A stretch of 64,000 nucleotides of DNA from assembly GCA_000014925.1 (NCBI GenBank), contig CP000475.1, forward strand, positions 1 to 64,000, written 5' to 3'. The first letter of the stretch is position 1, and each line of letters begins with the position of its first letter. A model generated the notes under the pieces. The model made no database searches and was not told the origin of the DNA. It worked only from the letters and a program-made list of their open reading frames with translations. Below, piece after piece: positions 58,268 to 64,000 of the stretch. The DNA comes from Paenarthrobacter aurescens TC1. GTDB lineage: Bacteria > Actinomycetota > Actinomycetes > Actinomycetales > Micrococcaceae. Position numbers and translations under genes: made by a program.

Positions 58268-58689
58268 CGGCAACCATCGAAAATGCCGCCAGCCGCGTCG
58301 GATTCGCCGTCAAGCATCGCCGTTACGTCGACTACGGTGCCGTCCACTACGCCGGAAACCTGGCGGCAGGAGCGTACATCGTGGGTCTGTTCGGTGACGC
58401 CGCCACTGATCTCTCCATCCATCTTGACGGCGACGAAGGTCTGTTCGCTGGGTACCGCGATCTGACCTTCCTGTCCCCACTGCTCGCCGGGGACGTCCTC
58501 GAAGTACGTGCTGAGGTGCTGGCGGTGGGCCGTAGGAGCCGCACCATCGGCTTCAGCGCCGTCGCCGTCGCGCGGGCCGTTCCCAAGGAGGGCCAAACCG
58601 TCAGCCGGCCACTGCCCAGCCCACTCACTCTCGTTACCGCGACCGGCACGGTCGTCGTGCCGCATGCCACCAAGGAACAAACAGCATGA
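58264..58689 (+). CDS. 3-Aminobutyryl-CoA ammonia-lyase-like hotdog protein
   Basis: A 141-residue single hotdog domain. VDYGAVHYAGNLAAGAYIVG, then LFGDAATDLSIHLDGDEGLF and LSPLLAGDVLEVRAEVLAVG closely follow the pattern I recall for 3-aminobutyryl-CoA and beta-alanyl-CoA ammonia-lyases, more than ordinary thioesterases. These enzymes remove ammonia from a 3-aminoacyl-CoA to give an enoyl-CoA. The neighbouring CoA ligase would make such a substrate. It overlaps both neighbours. A plain thioesterase remains possible. Confidence 0.65.
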   Translation: MTATIENAASRVGFAVKHRRYVDYGAVHYAGNLAAGAYIVGLFGDAATDLSIHLDGDEGLFAGYRDLTFLSPLLAGDVLEVRAEVLAVGRRSRTIGFSAVAVARAVPKEGQTVSRPLPSPLTLVTATGTVVVPHATKEQTA

Positions 58690-60329
58690 CGGCCGCAATG
58701 CGAAACGAGCCCGTCGGAACCATGGTGGACACCCTGTCCGAGACGCTCGCCGACCAGGCACGGCGCCGACCGTCGAAGGCATTCCTGCGGGTCGGTGACG
58801 TGTCGCTCACGTACCAAGAGGCCCACGACCGGGTCGACTCCTTCGCTGCCGGCTTTCAGCGCCGCGGCGTGCACGCCGGAGATCGGGTTCTGCTCGTCAT
58901 GGACAGCAGCGTGGACCATGTGGTCACGTGGCTAGCCCTCAACAGGATTGGGGCGATCAACGTCCCAGCCAACCCAGGTCTGACGCCGTTCCTGCTCTCC
59001 AGGGCCATCCAGATGGTCGATCCCTCGATCATCGTGATCGATGCCGCCCACGCTGCGACGCTCGCCACGGCCTGCCACTACAATGGTGTCGGCGCCTGCG
59101 TTCCGGTCTACGTAAACCCCGACGGGGATGACAGTTGGCGACGGCTGCTGCCTGAAAGCCTGCCTCTCGGAATGCTTGCGGTCGACGGTGCCTCACCGGA
59201 GCCAACAGAGCCTGATCCGCTGGCCACGGCCACAATGCTCTTCACGTCTGGATCGACCGGCGTGCCCAAAGCGTGCGAGCTCTCCCACGCGTACCTGGTT
59301 CGTCAGGCACAACTGCACTCGAAGTACCTGCACTTCGAGCCGGAAGACGTGCTCTTCACCCCCTTTCCGCTCTTCCACATCGACGGGGCAACCTTGACGG
59401 TAGGAGCCGCGCTCGTCACAGGTGCAACCGCCGCGCTGTCGGCCCGCTTCTCGGCTTCTCGATTCTGGGACCAAGTCCGGCAACATGGGGCGACGGTGTT
59501 CAACTTCATGGGAGCGACCGCCAACATGCTGTGGAAGCAGCCCCCCACTGGACGCGACCGCGACCACCCAGTCCGACTCGCCTGGGGCGTACCCATGCCA
59601 GCGTGCGAGCCGCACTGGCGAGAGAGGTTCGGCTTCGACCTCGTCGAGGTCTACGGCTTGACCGACGCCGGAGTTCCCGCCTATCAGCCGCTAGGTCTCC
59701 CGCGTGTGGCGGGGTCATGCGGCCGCATCATCGACGAGTACGAGATCAGGATCGGCGATCCTGATGGAAACGACGTTCCGGTCGGTCAGATGGGCGAAAT
59801 CCTGATCAGAAGCGACGAGCCGGGCCTCGTGATGAACGGCTACTACGGGATGCCTGAGGCCACCCAGGATGCATTTCGCGGCGGATGGTTTCACACCAAC
59901 GATTTCGGCCGCGTCGACGAGCACGGCAACCTCTACTTCGCCGCGCGCGGCAAGGAGGTCATTCGCAGGCGCGGGGAAAACATCGCCGCGACGGATGTCG
60001 AAGCAGCGATCGACATGCATCCCCTCGTGCTCGAGTCCGCTGCCGTGGGAGTGCCGAGCGACCTCTCCGAAGATGACATCCGCGTGTTCGTCGTCTTGCA
60101 GTCTGGTCAGTCACTGACCCCAGAAGTCCTCGCTGAACACGCCCGCGATCACATGCCCCGTTACATGATGCCTCGGTACATCGACATCGTCGACCATTTG
60201 CCGAAGACCCCGACCGAGAAGATCGAGCGATTCAAGCTGGGTGGTCTCCCAATAACGGCCGACACATGGGACGCCCAATCCTCTGCTGCAACTCACCACC
60301 ACCACGATACGAAGGAACTCCGTCCATGA
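58686..60329 (+). CDS. AMP-forming acyl-CoA ligase (CaiC-like)
   Basis: A 547-residue ANL-superfamily ligase. Core motifs are ATMLFTSGSTGVPKACELSH (A3), VEVYGLTDAGVPAYQPLG (A5), GWFHTNDFGRVDEHGNLYF (A7), VIRRRGENIAATDVEAAI (A8) and TPTEKIERFKL with the C-terminal lysine. FPLFHIDGATLTVG resembles crotonobetaine/carnitine-CoA ligases. It would activate an amino or betaine-like carboxylate. ATG 58686 overlaps the lyase gene; ATG 58701 is possible. Confidence 0.88.
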   Translation: MTAAMRNEPVGTMVDTLSETLADQARRRPSKAFLRVGDVSLTYQEAHDRVDSFAAGFQRRGVHAGDRVLLVMDSSVDHVVTWLALNRIGAINVPANPGLTPFLLSRAIQMVDPSIIVIDAAHAATLATACHYNGVGACVPVYVNPDGDDSWRRLLPESLPLGMLAVDGASPEPTEPDPLATATMLFTSGSTGVPKACELSHAYLVRQAQLHSKYLHFEPEDVLFTPFPLFHIDGATLTVGAALVTGATAALSARFSASRFWDQVRQHGATVFNFMGATANMLWKQPPTGRDRDHPVRLAWGVPMPACEPHWRERFGFDLVEVYGLTDAGVPAYQPLGLPRVAGSCGRIIDEYEIRIGDPDGNDVPVGQMGEILIRSDEPGLVMNGYYGMPEATQDAFRGGWFHTNDFGRVDEHGNLYFAARGKEVIRRRGENIAATDVEAAIDMHPLVLESAAVGVPSDLSEDDIRVFVVLQSGQSLTPEVLAEHARDHMPRYMMPRYIDIVDHLPKTPTEKIERFKLGGLPITADTWDAQSSAATHHHHDTKELRP

Positions 60330-61798
60330 ACGAGATCCGCAAACCGAGAGCCCAGATCGACCTCGTCGGTGGAACGTGGAAGGAGCCGCGGCTCCGGCTC
60401 GGTGCGACCCTTGACGACCCCAACACCGGTGCGCCCCGCCAGGAGCAGCTCGCTACCGACCCGCAAGAGGTGGAGAACGCTCTTGGTGCGGCCGAAGCGC
60501 TGCATCGGAGCGGGGTCTGGGCGAGCGTACCGGTGCAGACGAGAGTCGATCTCCTGGACCTCGTCGCCGACGGCCTGGTGCAACGCATCGACGAGCTCGG
60601 TCACGAGGACGCGATGGCCACCGGGAACCCGCTCGGCGTGGCAACGATGATGGCGTCGTTCCTCGGACCTCGCGTGCGCTCGGCACGCGATCAGTTACTG
60701 GAGGTCGGAACCTCGACACCACTGCCGGCCGGCGCGAGAGACGTGCGTCTTCTTCGGCGGCCGATCGGGCCCGCGGTGGTGATTGCGCCCTGGAACGCAC
60801 CGACGTTTGTTGGCGTTGCCAAGGTCGCGAGTGCTCTTGCCGCCGGCTGCCCGGTCATCCTCAAGCCATCAGAGTGGGCGCCGGCGGGTTGTCAGATCGT
60901 GGCCGAGGTCATCGAGGCCGCCATCGACGAATTGGCTCTGCCCGCCGCAGTCTTCCAACTCGTGCACGGGGCAGCCGAGGTCGGTGCTCAGCTGGTTTCG
61001 GACCCCCGCGTTCGTGCGATCTCGTTCACTGGGGGCGGCAACGGTGGCCGCGCCGTTGCCGTGGCAGCCGCACCACACTTCACTGCCTTGCAGCTTGAGC
61101 TGGGCGGACACAACCCGGCGATCGTCATGCGCGACGCAGACATACCGAAGGCGGCTGCAGCCATCGCCGAAGGGATGACGAAGCTCAATGGGCAGTGGTG
61201 CGAGGCACCCGGAAAGGTAATGGTCGATGGCAGCCGACATGACGAGCTCGTCGAGGCCCTCTTCGAGGAGTTGGGTCGCAAGCGAGTCGGTCACTGCCTG
61301 GACAAAGCCAGTGAGGTCGGTCCGCTTGCGCACGCTTCCCACCTCGACCATCTGCAACGGCGCGTCGACGAACTAGCCGACGCAGGCGGCAAGGCGCTCA
61401 GCAACTCCTCGCTCCCGGACCTGGACGGATGGTTCTTCGCCCCCACGGTCGTGGTCGGGGCCGCGGCTGAGCGCTCGACGCGGGAACTGTTCGGGCCTGT
61501 GGTCTCCGTGCACAGTGTCAGCTCGTCTGAGGAGGCTCTGCAGGCGTCGTATGGCCCGGAAACCGGTCTGGCCGGCTTCGTGTTCGGGTCTGATCTCGAC
61601 GAGGCGATGGATCTTGGCAGCCGCATGCCCGCAGGAGAGGTCCGCATCAACGGGTGCAAGTTGGCCGATCTCGCTGATGGCTCCGAGCAGGAGTTCTGGA
61701 ACAACGCCGGAATCGGTGCTCATGGCCCTACGGACATGGTCCGCTTCTTCCAGGCTCGTCAGACCGTAGGCGTCGATGACCCAGCCTTGCCGATCTGA
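60326..61798 (+). CDS. NAD(P)-dependent aldehyde dehydrogenase
   Basis: A 490-residue ALDH. APWNAPTFVGVAKVASALAA and KPSEWAP form the cofactor site, ISFTGGGNGGRAVAVA the Rossmann loop, LELGGHNPAIVM holds the general base Glu, and NGQWCEAPGKVMV the catalytic Cys (about 293). GAAGGAA precedes ATG 60326, which overlaps the CoA ligase stop. It would oxidise the aldehyde from the alcohol dehydrogenase to an acid for the ligase. Confidence 0.9.
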   Translation: MNEIRKPRAQIDLVGGTWKEPRLRLGATLDDPNTGAPRQEQLATDPQEVENALGAAEALHRSGVWASVPVQTRVDLLDLVADGLVQRIDELGHEDAMATGNPLGVATMMASFLGPRVRSARDQLLEVGTSTPLPAGARDVRLLRRPIGPAVVIAPWNAPTFVGVAKVASALAAGCPVILKPSEWAPAGCQIVAEVIEAAIDELALPAAVFQLVHGAAEVGAQLVSDPRVRAISFTGGGNGGRAVAVAAAPHFTALQLELGGHNPAIVMRDADIPKAAAAIAEGMTKLNGQWCEAPGKVMVDGSRHDELVEALFEELGRKRVGHCLDKASEVGPLAHASHLDHLQRRVDELADAGGKALSNSSLPDLDGWFFAPTVVVGAAAERSTRELFGPVVSVHSVSSSEEALQASYGPETGLAGFVFGSDLDEAMDLGSRMPAGEVRINGCKLADLADGSEQEFWNNAGIGAHGPTDMVRFFQARQTVGVDDPALPI

Positions 61799-61986
61799 TG
61801 CCAGGTCCCGACGTTCTCGAAGGCACAGGGCCAGTTTGTGTGCTGTGCTTCCTGATCCGCCGAGTGGCGGCGTGGTTCATCCAGACCCTGTCGGCTGGAG
61901 CCGGCGCCCAGGAAGGCGATGGTCATTCTCGGCAACCGTGGGGATTCATTCCCTGAGGTTGTCTCGCGCAAGTCAAAGGAGATGGC

Positions 61987-62718
61987 ATGAACTCTGACCC
62001 TAGTCGCGTCACCCTGCTGGTGATCCAACCGGACCCGGCCGACCCGATCGACCAGTTCGAGCCGTGGTTCGTAAAGGCCGGCGTCGAGTGGAACGTCGTC
62101 CAACCGCACGCCTTCGACCGGGTGCCCGAGGAATTGGACGCCGACGGACTTCTCGTGCTGGGCGGGGACATGAGTTCGTTGCATGACCACCATTACCCCT
62201 GGCTCGAAGACATCCGGGCCCTGTACCGCTCGGCCGCGAAGCTTCGACGGCCAAGCCTCGGCATCTGCCTTGGCGCCCAACTGATGGCCCAGGCGTTCGG
62301 CGGAGAGGTTGCCCTAGGCGACAGCGGGCTGGAAGCCGGTGTCGTGCGTGTCCACTGGCGCGAGGAAGCTGACTCCGACGCGCTCGTGAATCAGCTGCCC
62401 AACCCACTGCGGATGGGAGCGATGCATGGCGACATGATCGCCGAGCTCCCGGACGACGCTGAGTGGCTGGCCTACTCCGACATGTACCCGCACCAAGCCT
62501 TCCGCGTACGCGATAGTTCTTGGGGCGTGCAGTTCCACCCGGAGATCGGAAAGATGACCTATGAGAACTGGGTCTCGCAGTACTCCGGCGGCGACCCCGT
62601 TGCCGTCCAGAGGTTGGAGCACGGACGTAAGCAGTTCGCGCAGCAGGAAGACGTCGTAGCACAGAACACCGCGCTTTTCGCATCCAGATTCGCCGCGATC
62701 GTGCGCGCTGCACGCTAG
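61987..62718 (+). CDS. Class I glutamine amidotransferase-like hydrolase
   Basis: A 243-residue stand-alone GATase1 domain: LLVLGGDMSSLHDHHYPWLE, nucleophile in RPSLGICLGAQLMAQAFGGE (Cys about 97), and FHPEIGKMTYENWV with the catalytic His and Glu. With no synthetase fused, it may hydrolyse gamma-glutamyl amides, as PuuD does in gamma-glutamylated amine catabolism, or donate ammonia. It starts 188 bases after the aldehyde dehydrogenase with its own likely promoter. Confidence 0.75.
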   Translation: MNSDPSRVTLLVIQPDPADPIDQFEPWFVKAGVEWNVVQPHAFDRVPEELDADGLLVLGGDMSSLHDHHYPWLEDIRALYRSAAKLRRPSLGICLGAQLMAQAFGGEVALGDSGLEAGVVRVHWREEADSDALVNQLPNPLRMGAMHGDMIAELPDDAEWLAYSDMYPHQAFRVRDSSWGVQFHPEIGKMTYENWVSQYSGGDPVAVQRLEHGRKQFAQQEDVVAQNTALFASRFAAIVRAAR

Positions 62719-62863
62719 AGACGCGCCAGGGCGCCCGCGTGCACCGAGCAGGAATTCAGCGTCGGCCCGACGCGGAGGCTTCGGCGCCCGCGACGCGCTG
62801 AGCAGGCACCGCGGGCATGCCCGGGTGAACGCGGATCGTCCACCCGGACACGTCCTTGCGACG

Positions 62864-64000
62864 TTACGCTTGAGTGTTGATGAAGACGTTCTTCAGCTCG
62901 GTGTACCCGTTGATCGCCTCCAGGCCAAGCTCTCGACCGAATCCCGATTGCTTGAAGCCGCCGAAGGGCGTCTGCAGACGCACAGAACTGTTGGAGTTCA
63001 CCGATAGTGTGCCGCTTTCCATCGCGCGCGCCACGCGGAATGCCCGTCCCAGGTCCGTGGTCCAGATGGACCCGCTGAGGCCGTAGATCGTGTCGTTCGC
63101 GAGGCGGATCGCCTCTTCCTCGCTGTCGAACGGGATGATCGCGGCGATGGGCCCGAAGATTTCGTCGGTCACCACGCGGGAGGTGAGGTCGGGGTCCACC
63201 ACGACCCTCGGCGCCATCCAGAAGCCGGGGCCGTCGGGAGCCTGGCCGGCCAGGACGGCGTCGTCGGTGATGAACGAGGAGACCTTCGAGTGGTGGTCGC
63301 GCGAAACCAGCGGACCGAGATGCGTCTCGGGGTCGGCAGGGTCACCGATCTTCAGCGACTCGGTGGCAGCGACAAAGCCTGATACGAAGTCGTCGAACGC
63401 CTTGCGCTCGACCAGGATGCGGCTTCGAGCACAGCAGTCCTGGCCCGTGTTACCGAACACCGCACCCGGCGCGGACTTGATGGCCAGGTCCAAGTCGGCA
63501 TCGGCGAAGACGACGTTGGCTGACTTCCCACCAAGCTCGAGAGTGATTCTCTTCATGGTGTCCGCAGCCGAACGCATGACGTCCTGCCCGGTCGCTGTCG
63601 AACCGGTGAAGCTGACCTTTGCAACGCCTGGGTGGCTGGTCAGCACACGACCAACCACTCGACCAGGCCCGCAGATGACCTGCACCAAGTTGGCAGGCAG
63701 ATTGAGCGTGGCAACGAGCTCGCCGAACCGACGCGTCGACAACGTCGTGATGTCGGCTGGCTTCACGATGACCGAGTTGCCGGCTGCAAGCGCGGGGGCG
63801 ATGTTCCACGACGCGATCGGGAGCGGAAAGTTCCACGGCGAGATCACCGCCACGACACCCATCGGCTCCCTGAACGTCATGTCGACGCCACCGTCGACCG
63901 GGATGGTTTCACCAAGGATCTTGTCGACCACGCCTGCGTAGTAGCGGAAGCAGTTGGCCACCATGGCAACCTCGCCGCGGGCGTCGCTGATCGGCTTGCC
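62864..64000 (-). CDS. Aldehyde dehydrogenase (PuuC-like), partial at window edge
   Basis: The C-terminal 378 residues of a family ALDH; the frame continues beyond the right edge, beginning GKPISDARGEVAMVANCFRY. PMGVVAVISPWNFPLPIASW, VSFTGSTATGQDVMRSAADT, ITLELGGKSANVVFADADLD (Glu) and GQDCCARSRILVERK (Cys) are intact. GRELGLEAINGYTELKNV ends the protein. It converges on the amidotransferase gene. PuuC-like aldehyde dehydrogenases act on aminoaldehydes; with the PuuD-like gene this suggests amine degradation. Confidence 0.88.
   Translation of the reverse strand, partial: GKPISDARGEVAMVANCFRYYAGVVDKILGETIPVDGGVDMTFREPMGVVAVISPWNFPLPIASWNIAPALAAGNSVIVKPADITTLSTRRFGELVATLNLPANLVQVICGPGRVVGRVLTSHPGVAKVSFTGSTATGQDVMRSAADTMKRITLELGGKSANVVFADADLDLAIKSAPGAVFGNTGQDCCARSRILVERKAFDDFVSGFVAATESLKIGDPADPETHLGPLVSRDHHSKVSSFITDDAVLAGQAPDGPGFWMAPRVVVDPDLTSRVVTDEIFGPIAAIIPFDSEEEAIRLANDTIYGLSGSIWTTDLGRAFRVARAMESGTLSVNSNSSVRLQTPFGGFKQSGFGRELGLEAINGYTELKNVFINTQA

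Overview
The window is high-GC DNA with Shine-Dalgarno-led, tightly overlapped operons, frequent GTG/TTG starts, and actinobacterial gene families (DUF2637/SpdB-like, BTAD and SCO6880-type proteins). It looks like an actinomycete, possibly Nocardioidaceae; the family is inference. Positions 1 to about 48,454 read as one large integrated conjugative or plasmid-derived element. From about 48,455 the DNA is an insertion sequence followed by a catabolic locus.

Element, maintenance (1-7.7 kb): four 13-bp iterons precede parA and a ribbon-helix-helix partner. Then come a zinc-ribbon protein, an ORC/STAND-like ATPase preceded by an inverted repeat, a primase-like replication protein on the minus strand with a possible counter-transcribed RNA over its leader, a second ribbon-helix-helix protein and an ArsR-type regulator. 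Element, Tad-type pilus (8.2-19.8 kb): lipoprotein, secreted protein, CpaB, CpaE/TadZ-like, CpaF/TadA, TadB, TadC, a Flp-like small pilin, three TadE/G-like pseudopilins, and a large LysM-BTAD membrane protein ending at a strong terminator.

Element, type IV secretion (20-41.5 kb): a regulator with a C-terminal HTH; small, ParA-like, two-TM, VirB8-like, VirB6-like and SCO6880-like proteins; the VirB4 ATPase core; a giant fusion of two EEP-nuclease folds with two wall-hydrolase domains; a P-loop protein; and a coupling protein split into membrane and ATPase subunits. A stand-alone DnaA domain IV protein and several small proteins follow. A 33-bp motif (GTCCGAT, 12 bases, then CGGTTGCTTCTCCG or a variant) sits 3-4 bases before a start codon at four operon heads. 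It looks like a dedicated promoter giving leaderless mRNAs, and is the most interesting signal here. At the third copy, cargo (GNAT, zinc ribbon, phosphatase, dispersed palindromic repeats) lies upstream and a three-gene tyrosine-recombinase unit appears to have landed exactly between motif and gene.

Element, right end (41.5-48.5 kb): HNH endonuclease, tyrosine integrase, excisionase, a degenerate recombinase-like protein, a divergent XRE-TPR regulator, a creatininase-family enzyme, an SpdB-like membrane protein, and the 3' part of a tRNA (48,421-48,454), the expected attR-type scar. No relaxase and no prepilin peptidase was recognised in the window.

Right flank: an intact IS21-family element (48,597-50,818) with a 5-bp target duplication. 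Then two divergent gene sets: minus-strand ferredoxin-ferredoxin reductase, APC permease, cupin and epoxide hydrolase; plus-strand alcohol dehydrogenase, a 3-aminobutyryl-CoA ammonia-lyase-like hotdog protein, acyl-CoA ligase and aldehyde dehydrogenase, followed by a class I glutamine amidotransferase and a convergent partial aldehyde dehydrogenase. The set suggests uptake and degradation of an amine or beta-amino acid; the substrate is unknown.
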